A stretch of DNA of 64,000 nucleotides from the NCBI GenBank assembly GCA_023052935.1, contig CM041292.1, positions 78,873,669-78,937,668 on the forward strand, given 5' to 3'. A model generated the notes under the pieces. It saw only the letters and a program-made list of their open reading frames with translations, searched no databases and was not told where the DNA came from. The translations under genes and the position numbers were made by a program. Positions 35,401-44,204 of the stretch are shown here, piece by piece (the stretch's first letter is position 1; each line of letters opens with the position of its first letter). Source of the DNA: Piezodorus guildinii. Its lineage: Eukaryota; Arthropoda; Insecta; Hemiptera; Pentatomidae.

Positions 35401-38400
35401 TTTAAAGGATAAAATTTCAACGAATAGGTATTCGAGGTGGGGATGATCATAAGATGGAGATTGGAGAAGGATTTTAGCCTCGACACTGTCATGTATATAC
35501 AACCCCACACCACCACCTCTGCGATCAGATCTATCGTGGCGAAGGAAGGAATAATTAGTAAGGGATACTTGGGAGGAAGGAATGTAAGGTTTAAGCCAAG
35601 TTTCGGATACTGCTATAATGTGATGAAAGTTATCTAGAAAATACTGTTGAAATTCATCATAGTGGGCAATAAGGGATTGTGCATTGATGTGACAGGATGT
35701 TAGGATGTTAGTCATGATTGAAGAGGGAGATAGGGTAGTCGAGAAAAGGTTTGGGGATAGGAAATAGGTTATAACGAAATTTTAAAATATGCATAATTTC
35801 AAGTTTGAAGTTATATAATAACAGATGAAGTAAATAAATAAATGATCTATTAGTAATTTTAATAAAATAATTAAAGGCTTCAAAAATAAAATAAAATATT
35901 ATAACAAAAGCAAATAAAACATACAGATAACTGTTATTAAAATAAAGAAAAATAAAGCGAACGATAGAACGAATATCATAAAGATGAAACAAACTAATAT
36001 TTTTATCAATTGAGAACGAAATAAAAACAAAAATAAAGATGTCCTCGATATAAATAGAATGAAGTTTTACGAAAATAATAGTCCTGAGGAGACTTGATCT
36101 CGGAGTTCAAATGAAAACATCTAAGTCAGATGATTTGTTTATTATAACAGCCGGGTAACCGTCAGACTTCCGACACCTGACCCTGCCCCCACAATAGATG
36201 TTTTTCCCCAAAGTTTTTTGTCAGCTGCCAAGGTAACTTATAGCCATATGGTTTTTAATTCACCAAACTCAAGGGAATTACTGGTAAAAAAATCAAAATG
36301 TCAAACAGCATGGTATAATTGTTTTAAGTGACACAAACACATGTCTACAGAGTTTTTTTTTTTTTTTTCAAAATCAGCTCGATTTAAATTTAAAATTTTT
36401 TAGAGTAATACAAAAAGCATATGATTTTGATATGAGCTATTTCCATGAGTTAGGACCCATTTTTATCCTGGATTGATATAATGTTTGTCTATGGGTTTTG
36501 ACAACTTAACATTTTAAAAACAGAATAACATGAAATTGGAGGAATGTGTTAAGAATATGAATTTTATTCGATAAACTTCTTAAAAATTTAAAAGTAGACA
36601 AGCTGTACTCCTGTAGAAACTGATTAACATAAACTTGCTCAAAATCTAATTATAATCTCTTATAATGGCTGTTGAAAATTATGATTGTTACATGATCAGC
36701 ATTAGTTGCATATACAAACTCAATGATTGTTTAAAATTAAATAGTTTCATAATTTTGAAGTTTCCTCACATTAAGGTGGATTCTGTGATGATATAAAGAT
36801 TATTATGAAAAATATGTATCAAAATTAGGTTTTGAATGGTTAAAATTTTATATTAGTATGTATAAAAATCTTACCCCAATATCCTTCTCACCCTCCTTTA
36901 CTCTGATTATGAGGAAGCCTATAGTAATATTTTTATTATTATATAAATATTAGTATTCTGAAAAATTTAAAGCGTTTATTATTCAACAATAAAAAGATGG
37001 AAAATAATTCTGTTTTCAGGAGACAACAACCTAGTCATAACCATAATGGAAAAAATTATTGGAAAAACAATTGAAATGATAAAGAAAGATCTGGAACGTG
37101 AGGTAGTTCTTGTTGGACTGGAGTGCCTGCAAACCCTTCTAAAGGAAATAGGACCTCAAATAGGAAGCATTGAGCATATTAAAAAAGCAATAATTGATGT
37201 GCTCAAAGATGTTTTAAATTCTAAGGTAGTTTTTACAAAAGTTTTCCTGTATTATTTTAATTCCTCATTATAAAATAATTATTTTGTCATAAGATTGTTA
37301 TATAGAGTTTATAATTGAATGGTATCAGAACATAAACTTGTTCATGGATAATATAGTCTTCGAGATTGCTACCATTGTCAAAGCATAACAATAAAATTGT
37401 TCCCTGGGTTAGCTATCAATTAATGCCTTGATTAAATTTATTTTTGTATCACATCCTTATCAACACTGATTGAAGCAGACAGAACCAGTTGTGCTACAAG
37501 TTACTCTTGTTATATAGTTGTAATATCAAGATTCATTTTTTTGAATCTGTCCCAAAATAAATTTCAAGTCGTTTAGACTGGTTAAGAACGGGCATCACTT
37601 CAGATGTCCTTACCATCACAAGAAAAAGTTAGTCAGTTACTCAATCTGGGTTTTTAACCTAGTTACATAAAATTATCCAGCTAGTTACTCTTATCTCCCA
37701 ATATTTCAATCTGTATGAGAGCTCAGTTTTAAAGTCTTTGTGTTATTTCTTTATTAGTTCTGTTTACAAAATCTCACTTGCATCTTTTCTCAGAATTCTC
37801 AAAATAGTAGCATCTTTTAGACAAATGAAAAATAAGCAGGCAAATGGTGGCTTGGAAAACACTAATACTTACTGTACTAAGTTGTAATTAATATTTATGG
37901 AATGGTGTTACTTATGTCAATAGTTTATGTATTTTTATTATAAGCACTATTATGTTACAGACTGAGTCCCATTTGACGGGAGGAGCCGGTGACGATGACG
38001 CAACTGAAAGTGAAGTTATGGATGCAGCTTGTGATGTGGTTCCCCTCCTTTCAAAAGCCATGTCTCAGCCGGAATTTACACAATTATTTGCTGACTTCCT
38101 TCCTCTTTTAAGGAATAGGATTGTATGTATTCATTTGATTAACTTACAGAATAAAAGATATCTATTTGTTTGAGAATGTAATATATTTTTTTGTTTTAGA
38201 TACAAAACCAAAATGAAGTTGAGTCAGATGATGATGACGAAGATGAAATGGAGGGGACTAGAGCCAATACAATTGGCGTGATTGCTGAATGTATGTCTGG
38301 CCTTGGGGAGAATGTTAGTGGTTATGTAAATTCCCTGCTCCCATATCTTTTAGGATTAACCAAGGACCCCGATGCAAATGTTAGAAACAATTCTCTCTAT

Positions 38401-41400
38401 ACCATTGGAGAAATGGCTCTCCATGGAAAACAACATATTTACCAGTATCCTTTTTAAATAATTATTTATTTTTTTAAGTTTTAAATCATCCTATAGCTTG
38501 CTATTTTAAACAATTAATAATAATATAATTTTTTTTAAATTATTTATTTCTGAGCCCTCTTCTGTTTATTCTAGTTTTGGATTCTGCTATATCTCAGGCT
38601 AAGATCTAAATAAAAAGTTTTCACCTGAGATTTAGGTTTTGCGGTTAGTTACCTACTCTTTGATGGCTTTCGCTGATGATAGGTAGTCTAAGCCATCGAC
38701 AGGGATTTGACTCACAACATAAAAATTCTCTAAACAGAAGATCAACATGGAGATGAACTCTGAAAAGGCTAAAGTAATGAGAATGGGTAGGATGTCTTGT
38801 CGAGAGATAGGAATAACAGATAAGTCCATCAACAGATAAGGTGCTTCAAATAGCTAGCAATTCGATTAGAGGTGAGCGGACTTATTGATAATGAAATTAA
38901 GTAGCGAGTGAACACTGCAGAAAGAATGTTCTCCACTGTAAATAGAAACTGCCTGAATAACAAAGAGGTTTCTAAGAAAACTTTTTTTATTTTTTATTAT
39001 TATCTATTGAGATTTACAACTGTATTAGTTAATACATCAAGTAAAATTAGCTGTCAGACAAAATACATGAAGAGAAAATGCCCATTGATACATTATCGAA
39101 ATTAGCTGTCTGATAAAATACATGAAGAGAAAATGCCAATTGGCATCACTCCACTAGGTAATCTAAACTAGAATGTCTCGAGGCCATCTTCTTTTCAGAT
39201 GCCTCAGAGGATTGTCAGGAATAGAAGAGGAAGCAAGGATTGAAACTAGTGGGTTAGCGTGGGAGTGGAGTTAGTCATGGAAGGATTGATACCTGGTTCG
39301 GCCACCTAAGGAAACAAAAGTGAACGTATATAAATCCAACTTTCTGCCCATACTAACCTACTCCTCAGAGTCGTGGTCAATAGCATCCAAGCAAAGAAGC
39401 GTAATTCAAGCTACAGAAATGAGGTTCCTCAGCAAATCAACTTTAAGGTCAAATCTCGATGTCGAACTGGCGGAAAGAATCATAGAAGAACATAAGATTT
39501 CTTATTAGATGGTTCGGACATATATCAAGGATGGAAAACCATCATCTCGCCCGGATGACATATGAGCCTAAGGTGGAGGGACGAATGCTTAGAGGAAGCT
39601 CCGACACGCTTTGGAGGATGGATTAAGTAAGCTTAGCCTTTGCGGAGAGAGTAGAGAGTACTGGAATGGGAATGGGCCTAAAGAAAAGAATTGGTTTAGT
39701 ATTGAAAATTATGGTCTAGTCTCTTCAGAAAGGCACCTCACACTGGATAAAGTGGTAGAAGATGATGGATTATGATGGTGATGATTTATTTCTGATGAAT
39801 AAAAAACAGCACAAACTAATATTATTATATGTTAAGGAATATAACACTTAAAGTGATGAAGGCTAAATGAAAAAAAAAAAATGAGCAACACTGGCGCCAT
39901 ATCTGATTTGGTCGGCGAAACCCGCTATTGTTGTGTTTGGATGGGATTTTGAATTCACATGTGCAGCGTTATTAAATTTTATTTTTTTAAATTATCCAAT
40001 GAGTAGATAAATCCAATAGATGAATTTTAAAACAGTATAGAAAGCAATGAAGGTTAATATTTTTTTTCATCAAATGATTTTTTAAATGACAAAATAAAAT
40101 GAGTTTCTTTTTGTATATTGAAGCAGTAAGTATTTTTTCTTTATATGAAAAAAAAATTATTCATTTGTGTTTTAAAAAAAAAAATAAAGAATAGATATGG
40201 TTGACGGTCAGGATATGGTTCTATCCATTTAATTTAAAATATCACAATTAAGCACCAGCTTAGGGCATATTTATACAATGAATTGACTTTTATTGGATTA
40301 ATATGGTAAATGATATGCCAAAAGCTCATGGATTTTTATTATTGAGATAAATTAAATCATACTGTCTCAGTGTAATGAATCTTACTTCAAATATAGAAAA
40401 GTTCATTGAGCAGTTTTATTCAGCGAGTATGTGAGTGTAGAGAGTTCATGTTTGTGATTTTTAGGATAAATATCCTTTCTCCCATCTCCACTCCCGGTGT
40501 TAGAGAGATTAGACATCTATATTTTTCTGTTTCCTGTTACAAAATGTTTCAGATGGAGCCTAAAGTGGGATTTGGATTATGGCGTTAAGTCCATTACATT
40601 AAATCCCTTTCTCCATGTAGATTATTCTGACAAATGTTCTTATGGATTTGTTTAGTTATTATACATAATTTTATCAAGAACCTTATGTTATCTCATAACT
40701 TGTTAAATTAATTAACATCATGAATTGATCTATACTTAATCTATTTACAGTACTTAATCTATTTTAGTCATATTTTCTAAGCTTTATGTTACATATAACA
40801 TTTATTTAATTTTAATGGATTATAAATCTAAGTGAACAAATTTATTCCTTGGCTTACCCTCGTATTGGTAAATCATGAAAAGCTTTAGTATTTTTCATCG
40901 TTGAATTCAATTGCTGAATAGTATTTTCCTTAATGTAGTTCCTAGACATTATCCAACAATTTTAAATGCTCTATCACAAGTTTTGGCCTCTGAGAACAAG
41001 CCTAAAGTATTGGATAATGCATGTGGTGTGCTGGCGAGGCTTATTCTCACGAATGCTCAAGGCATTCCACTGCAGCAGGTAACTTATATTGAAAACAATT
41101 TATTAATGCTTTATTTACATTTAATTTAACAGAATGTTTGTTTATGAGATATTGATCTCCTTTTCACATATGTCAATACATTTATATTGTATTGCTTTTG
41201 TGATTAAACTAAAAAAACACTGCAAATTATTACGCAATGGTTTATTATTTCCAAACAACTATATAAGGGCATAACTGTTTATATAACTGCTAATCTTTTT
41301 GATTTTTCTGTATCTTCAATAATAACTGAGTTTTGGTGGAATACATCTATTCAATTTTTTTCTGTTTATCACCCTTTGCTGAATCTAAAACTGTTTACAT

Positions 41401-43442
41401 GTTTTTCTCTATCTTAAAAAATAACTGAGTTATGGGGCGGATTTATGGGTAAAATAAAAAAATTCTTTTCTTTTTTCTCTTTTTTATAATTATTCGCGTT
41501 TTTTTGGTTAAAAACACTAATAAACTTTTTCTCTATCTTAAAATAACGGAGTTACAAACGTATATACAGGCAAGATTTCTAATTTTCAAAAGAATTAATT
41601 TGTAGGAATCGCTTACAAAGGTTTGTTATTGAAAACAATAAACCAAAAATCAATAAAGTGAAACTTCTTTACAAGTTCTTGATAAATAATTAAAGTTTGT
41701 TGATTTAATTTTTATTATATAAATTCTTTTAGGTTTTCCGTGCCTTTGTAGCTCAGCTACCCTTGAAAGAAGATTTTTCAGAAGATGTTTGGGTGATGAA
41801 AGCTATTTGCCATGTGATTCAAAATGCTCCTGACGTCGCTAGGTCGGAAGTATATCTTATCCTCCAGGCAGCTGGTTTTACCCTCCAGTCACATGCCCCT
41901 GATGATGGTAATTTTTATTATTTTTTGTTGTCATTAAGAATAATATAATTTAATGCATATCAGCTATCTGTATTTATTTTGATGCATTTCTATTTGTATT
42001 ATTTCTGAAAAATTAGAAATTTTGAATAATGTTTTGTTTTTTAGTCATTTGTTTAGTATTCAATTTAATGTAACAATAGATGCTGATTTCGCTTTTCAGC
42101 ATTGTTCAGTATGGTAGCATTAGCTTTTTTTGGCAACTATGTCAATAGAGCAAGACACGCCTTGTGGCAAATCGGGATAGAGCGTGGTCTGGTGGATAGA
42201 GCGTTAGTCTACTATTCTTTTTTGTGTCCTGGGATCGAATCCCGGCTATGACAGAATATTATTCATTCTGTTAATTCAGCTGGGGGCGACCCTAGGTTAC
42301 GGAGACCCTCCTAAGGGTTATATAAGTATAAGTATAGGTTTAAAGATAAATGATATCCCCTATTTTCTCATATTTGCGTTATAATAGATTGAGGTATTCC
42401 AAAATAGTGTTAATATCCGATGAAAATAGTCGGATGGAATAAAGAATCAATTTTTTATTTTTTGCAATAAAGAATCTTTTTTAGAACATAAATCTTACTA
42501 TAGGCAAAGATATCATAAAAACATATATTTTAATTATGACCAACCATGTAATTTTTAAATATTATCTTCATGAAATAAGCTAAACATTAACTTCACTGTG
42601 TTTAAAAGTGAGGACAAGGAGACCTTGAACATATCATATTCGAATAACTGGCATAAGAAACGCAAAGGGAAAGATAATGATTAAAAAAAATTAGATAAAT
42701 AAAAATATTATTTATGTCTACTAAGTACGGTATAAAGGTGCCTTCTCTGGTTTGTTAAAAAAGTTGCATTAACATCTCTGTCATACTCGCTTCTAAAATA
42801 TGAAATTTCAGTGTATTACAACTTATTGTTTTCGAGCTGAACGTAGCACACACAAACACACGTTAAGCATTTCTTTTTAAGGGGCGCTAATCCAAAATGA
42901 AGGTTGTCTGAATAGCTACACAAGATATTTTTTACATAATAAAAACAGGTTTAAATTGTGGGAAAAACCTGGCAGCTGAGTGTGATCACCTCATTGTACA
43001 GCTGTTGGCCTAGAAACGGTACGAATCGCTGTATGTACTGATCCCAAGACCTTTTATGGATTTTAGAGGCAAATTTTTTTTTTTTAAGTTTATTATGCTA
43101 TTGCATAGGGCAAGACACACCTTGTGGTCGATTCTTCAAATCGTCGATTCTTTGACCCTATCAGGAACACGGGAATCTTCATGAGCAAAAGCCTTTTTTA
43201 GAAAAACTTTTTGAAGTTCACTATTACATACAATCTTTGAATAATTTAATGTTGTAATTTCTTTATGAGGTTAGATTGTTAATTAATATACTATTAATAT
43301 GTTTTCAGAATGTAAAGAAGTGCTTTTGAATACGTTCAGGATTTTATTTGCCCAGCTCCCTCAGGAATGTCAACTTGCTTTACCACAGCTTCCTCCAAAA
43401 CTAATTGAAACTCTCCGTGAAATTGGAGTCGTGTCAAATTAA
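14922..43442 (+). CDS. IPO4: Importin-4-like karyopherin beta, complete, 19 coding exons
   Basis: Importin-4 is a HEAT-repeat nuclear import receptor; in other animals it carries histone H3/H4 and ribosomal proteins through the pore under RanGTP control. Exons: 14922-14975, 15159-15331, 19171-19339, 20804-20989, 21483-21743, 21818-22012, 24548-24766, 25141-25402, 25788-25904, 26354-26589, 27234-27312, 27866-27944, 28901-29049, 37020-37225, 37961-38122, 38200-38444, 40946-41078, 41733-41907, 43309-43442. All have AG/GT borders; phases agree and sum to 3234 nt (1077 aa plus TAA), near the ~1080 aa of vertebrate IPO4. The N-terminus shows the importin-beta N domain (IRQFAAVILKKRF, residues ~46-58). 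Downstream are IPO4-like HEAT blocks: VVRNAALFAMGQMAEHLQ, PDIRKSTYGLFGSV and LDVRKAALEAEAQFC. Acidic loops lie at about residues 635-665, 800-815 and 855-870. The start is the first ATG in frame with exon 2. Confidence 0.93.
15332..16670. other. IPO4 intron 2, left part
   Basis: AT-rich non-coding sequence downstream of exon 2. Parts near 15600-16400 are less AT-rich and could be old transposon debris, but no frame or repeat border could be supported. Confidence 0.45.
16675..16740 (+). pseudogene. LINE reverse-transcriptase motif fragment
   Basis: About 60 bases read QVPMLLDFNKAFDSLIRKL, the first catalytic Asp block (LLDF.KAFDS) of non-LTR reverse transcriptases. Nothing on either side extends it. 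A fragment in IPO4 intron 2. Confidence 0.5.
16890..17693 (-). mobile_element. LINE RNase H fragment rearranged as minus/plus/minus segments
   Basis: On the minus strand, 17693 to ~17375 encodes an RNase H domain: IHTDNKTLIDSINNV, then VTLKWVKAHAGIEGNERVD and LAKEAASSN. This is typical of R1/I/Jockey-group LINEs. The same stretch is repeated in opposite orientation at 17209-17371, giving arms of about 163 bp around a 9-nt loop (17372-17380), and a third segment (about 17120-17206) is again minus. The third segment continues leftwards to ~16890 with the sequence expected after RNase H (a frame containing THHR-like and YLKRFN-like pieces). Coding is truncated, so the copy is dead. Confidence 0.7.
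18000..18736 (-). pseudogene. Probable LINE C-terminal domain remnant
   Basis: A minus-strand frame around 18180-18400 reads CIDFDGSTRYADIVAFPNTG followed by SAIILNPKISY and PSKVKKEKEEMYD. This resembles the conserved post-RT domain of some arthropod LINEs that I recall as (R)DIIAF...FILDPT..(F)E...P..V..EK. Upstream minus-strand frames to 18736 are open but interrupted by stops. Family placement is tentative. Confidence 0.42.
20000..20690 (-). mobile_element. LINE reverse-transcriptase C-terminal fragment
   Basis: Minus-strand translation gives KYLGETISNNSQEKESM, then a long stretch with IRHYNTVIKPVILYGMET, and in another frame RRPRFFGHMVRMDQGR. These are the (F)YLG..(I/V)..., LYG.E.W and R..GH..RM blocks at the end of RTE/Jockey-type RT proteins. 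At least one frameshift separates the parts. It lies in IPO4 intron 3, opposite to the gene. Confidence 0.7.
22726..23648. mobile_element. 923-bp foldback element with 8-bp target duplication
   Basis: Almost the whole unit is an inverted repeat: arms of roughly 430 bp meet near 23187. It begins GGTAATTATTCCGAAGTGTC and ends in the near-perfect complement. An exact 8-bp duplication, GTTTTTTG, flanks it at 22718-22725 and 23649-23656. Non-autonomous foldback or MITE-type DNA elements with 8-bp duplications are most often hAT-related, but the ends are not a classic hAT terminus. The arms differ by small indels (about 22975-23025 against 23385-23410). No protein is encoded. It lies in IPO4 intron 6. 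Confidence 0.82.
23720..24150 (+). mobile_element. LINE 3'-end fragment, same family as the right-edge LINE
   Basis: From AACGCCAAGGTACCCATGAT through the AAGCCTTGTTTCTTGGTTTG block to GAGAACACGAATTTACACC the sequence parallels, with indels, the reverse complement of 63300-63660. In that copy this region follows an RNase H domain and contains a Cys-rich tail. Here the frames are broken. The fragment starts within 75 bp of the foldback element's right end. Confidence 0.65.
26073..26204 (+). mobile_element. Short poly(A)-tailed retroposed fragment
   Basis: A ~132-bp insert ends in AATAAATCTATC and a run of about 16 A, and is bracketed by a 10-bp duplication (AAATATGGAT) at 26063-26072 and 26204-26213. 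This is the signature of target-primed reverse transcription. The insert has no open frame; it is probably the 3' end of a LINE or a small processed RNA. It lies in IPO4 intron 9. Confidence 0.6.
27383..27512. mobile_element. Older, diverged hairpin element related to 28265-28519
   Basis: Arms beginning CTGCCAACGTTTCGACTCCC and ending GGGTCGAAACTTTGGTAG pair imperfectly around a loop near 27450. After the right arm comes the GACCGCCACCCGGACTAATT and CCTTCCAGTAATTCT flank also seen beside the perfect hairpin. It is evidently an older member of the same family. It lies in IPO4 intron 11. Confidence 0.65.
28265..28519. mobile_element. Perfect 123-bp-arm hairpin (foldback MITE) with hammerhead-like core
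   Basis: Arms 28265-28387 and 28397-28519 are, base for base as read, reverse complements around a 9-nt loop. The right arm contains CTGATGA (28414-28420), a short hairpin GACCC...GGGTC, then GAAAC (28439-28443). This has the order of a hammerhead ribozyme core, as found in Penelope-like elements and retrozymes, but with one extra T between the CTGATGA box and the stem. The identity of the arms indicates recent origin or gene conversion. It lies in IPO4 intron 12. Confidence 0.8.
29589..30379 (+). mobile_element. Internally deleted mariner with perfect 29-bp terminal repeats
   Basis: The inverted ends at 29589-29617 and 30351-30379 (starting TTGGGTTGATGC) are identical as read, and TA flanks both sides (29587-29588, 30380-30381). 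At 791 bp it is shorter than a complete ~1.3-kb mariner. It sits inside a Tc1-like element, so it inserted later. Intact ends mean it could be moved by a transposase supplied elsewhere. Confidence 0.88.
29778..30302 (+). pseudogene. Deleted mariner transposase remnant (open but internally shortened)
   Basis: The frame (ATG at 29778; an upstream in-frame ATG exists at 29670) starts with the helix-turn-helix part: FEFKLGRSAAQTARNIN, then CTVQRWFQKFRRGDFDLED, then the DPTKTTREMAAEL block. It jumps to LLHDN, the second catalytic Asp region, and then to the C-terminal FRHLDNFLREKNF...VERWQKCIDSDGNYF. The linker with the first catalytic Asp and the PHPPYSPDL block with the third are missing, so no catalysis is expected. 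The frame stays open across both deletions; the remaining DNA-binding domain might still bind the ends. Confidence 0.8.
32335..32620. repeat. Poly(A), TA and CA simple repeats in the LINE 3' region
   Basis: Runs of A (32340-32357, 32386-32400), TA dinucleotides (32400-32416, 32536-32548) and CA-type stretches (32548-32570, 32598-32608), with two similar AAATATAAA/ATATAATAAGATTTAAAAA units, suggest local duplication inside the LINE 3' UTR. No gene. Confidence 0.6.
32914..35715 (-). CDS. LINE endonuclease/reverse transcriptase ORF2, intact, 933 aa
   Basis: Residues ~8-230 form an apurinic-type endonuclease: HINAQSL, AVSETWLKP, RHDRSDRRGGGVGLYI, VIISGDFN and LSSHDLI carry the expected Asn, Glu, Asp and His positions. 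Residues ~430-720 are the reverse transcriptase: WKTALVRPLNKVPNP, SDFRPISLLSNLSK, LLDFSKAFDTVDH (first Asp), [20 protein letters not shown] and HIYADDLQIYL (catalytic DD). The C-terminal part has VKNLGVTFDQTLSWK, HFDYCCAVYGG and SLWNSIPSNIR. No stop or frameshift interrupts it, so the protein may be functional. CR1/L2-like is my best placement. A diverged copy at 48022 shares the second half. Confidence 0.88.
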   Translation of the reverse strand: MTNILTSCHINAQSLIAHYDEFQQYFLDNFHHIIAVSETWLKPYIPSSQVSLTNYSFLRHDRSDRRGGGVGLYIHDSVEAKILLQSPSYDHPHLEYLFVEILSFKTPLLYILVYRPPHVPFDNIFESSLVQWVSSYTNVIISGDFNTNMLAESYDKSFLVNLLYSLNLYLVPYLPTHHTQFSDTWLDLHITDSPLKVLSSSQHPVPFLSSHDLIQISYNLPVKSFTPKLVSYRSLDLLSYESLQTDLESLHWGTIYSSNSIDHMISTLTSYLKTLLDLHAPLKTRMLRRPTAPWLTHDLTEMMKKREAARRKFRRTRTPSDYEHFKQLRNRTQDAVRRAKSLHIHNALSKAPDSKSKWNIIRKLSILKPNNHIPLSVSTDELNNHFISFAPVSSPAADIGHQSFNPDSFFFSHLSYDEIQTAILKSHTNDYGPDNIPVKLIKSCLPVLIPVLYHIYNFSFQNSIFPNSWKTALVRPLNKVPNPTSPSDFRPISLLSNLSKPLERLAQIQLSNFLEERSLINPFQSGFRPGYSTQSALLKITQDLQSAIEHQKLTILILLDFSKAFDTVDHNILLAKLRNIPLSNSALHWFKSFLSNRSQYVVTPGQPPSRTLPLSCGVPQGSSLSPTLFAVYINDLPLQIKHSQYHIYADDLQIYLSFPPSDLLLATEMLQEDLNGISNWATNNKLNLNAEKTKAIVIGSNPLLKALPTIPTLSLNNNPIQFHQSVKNLGVTFDQTLSWKNHVSEISRRTFSTLKLLNYLHPLLPIETRKLLVSSLIFPHFDYCCAVYGGVSGDLEVKLKRMFNCFIRFIFGISRDTSITRFYEELKWLYPSFRRKYFLASFLYQVIQSQCPSYIFDLLKFKSSVRSRNTRSRPSDLYITSHRFTAFDRSFSIRSASLWNSIPSNIRNSQTLSTFKSRLFSHFLSIQFPNNPK
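38740..39770 (+). mobile_element. Decayed LINE reverse-transcriptase C-terminal region
   Basis: Plus-strand pieces read MNSEKAKVMRMG (the NxEKTK-like block), then SNFLPILTYSSESWSIASKQ followed by IQATEMRFL, and in another frame RWFGHISRMENHH. This is the order at the end of RTE/Jockey-like reverse transcriptases. Frames are broken several times. A 45-bp direct repeat around 39047-39085 and 39100-39135 (GCTGTC...AAATACATGAAGAGAAAATG) lies inside. Located in IPO4 intron 16. Confidence 0.6.
42170..42450 (+). mobile_element. tRNA-derived SINE, family B
   Basis: Begins with GCGTGGTCTGGTGGATAGAG (A-box-like) and, ~40 bases later, GGGATCGAATCCCGGC, an almost canonical B box inside a T-arm-like palindrome. 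The spacing resembles a tRNA with a long variable region. About 230 bp of unrelated body follow, ending near GGAATAAAGAATC. It is not a functional tRNA: no clean acceptor stem closes the unit. No duplication was found at its ends. It lies in IPO4 intron 18. Confidence 0.65.
42700..42905 (+). repeat. Dispersed repeat X, diverged fragment
   Basis: Parts such as GGTATAAAGGTGCCTTCTCTGG, an ATATGAAATTTCAGT block and a CACACACAAACACACG stretch line up in order with 46445-46620 of the better copy. Strongly diverged, non-coding. Confidence 0.5.
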
Positions 43443-44200
43443 GAATGCTCTTCACTGCTCATCATCATAATTGTCATCATATTAAACAAAATTGTAATGT
43501 TATAAATATAGTTTATTTAATTTGTTATGTTTATTTAAAAAAACATAAAAAGAAAAAAAAAATTCATAAATTAACATGTTCTTAAAGATATTGGTGATTA
43601 CGTGGTGAGCAGGCTTTTTTTATTTTTTTTATTTACTGATTATGCCTGTTATAGTTCTTTGCTGGTTATTAATTGTTTCCTTTTTACAAGAAAGTGGTCA
43701 TGTAAAAATGGTGTATAATAATGTTTTGTATTTTATAATAGTCTGATTTTTCTTGTTTTATGTCATGGAAATTTATTTTCATTTTGGTCTTTTTATTCTT
43801 TTAAATTAATCAGTTTAATTTTCAAGTTTATTGGAACTAGTCAAAGTTTGGTTTTTGCTCTAAGTAATTCATTTTGACGTCTTCCTATTTTATTGTAGTT
43901 AAGCTTTTAATTTTTTGTTTGTTTTGTTTTTATACTTATTTTTGATGTTCAGAAGAATCTTTCTGACATGATGTTAGAAACGTACTTTATAAATGAAAAA
44001 ATATATATTGTTTCTTATGAAAAGTATATTTATTCTCATAATTTACTTTTGTATCTACTTTTTTTTGTTTTATTCCTAATTTTTATTCCCTTTGTTTTTA
44101 TACAATTTACTTAATGTAATAACATAACGTAACACTTATACAGATCAATTAAAAATTAGCTAAAGGTAATATAAGGATTGGTCATGGTTTGAAGAAGGTC
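43443..44200 (+). other. IPO4 3' UTR and downstream flank
   Basis: An ATTAAA at 43481-43486, ~40 bases after the stop codon, is a plausible poly(A) signal; the true 3' end cannot be fixed. The rest is T-rich and without frame or recognised repeat. Confidence 0.4.
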
Positions 44201-44204
44201 CAAC

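Larger units (their letters stand above)
32104..36180 (-). mobile_element. CR1-like LINE, apparently near full length, (ATT)n 3' tail
   Basis: The ORF at 32914-35715 is followed on the minus strand by an ~0.8-kb 3' UTR with simple repeats, ending AAAGGGACTCGTCCCAGAAT, AAATAAAGA and an (ATT)n tail at 32104-32140. Short microsatellite 3' tails are typical of CR1/L2-group LINEs. The same 3' end recurs at 58510-58560 in a second copy. The 5' limit is uncertain: the region right of 35715 is AT-rich to ~36100, then less so to ~36180. No ORF1 protein was identified. It lies in IPO4 intron 13, antisense to the gene. Confidence 0.75.

Noticed and set aside
35708..35992. Possible LINE ORF1 (94 codons) upstream of ORF2
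   Set aside because: Composition is Phe/Tyr/Ile-rich from AT-rich DNA; no coiled coil, RRM or zinc knuckle as expected for ORF1p.
38447..40945. Alternative exon 17 acceptor at TAG 40936-40938
   Set aside because: Using it breaks phase with exon 16 (ending 38444); the acceptor at 40944-40945 restores both the frame and the expected HEAT-repeat sequence.
42170..42255. Functional tRNA gene
   Set aside because: A and B boxes are present but the acceptor and anticodon stems do not close and a SINE body follows.
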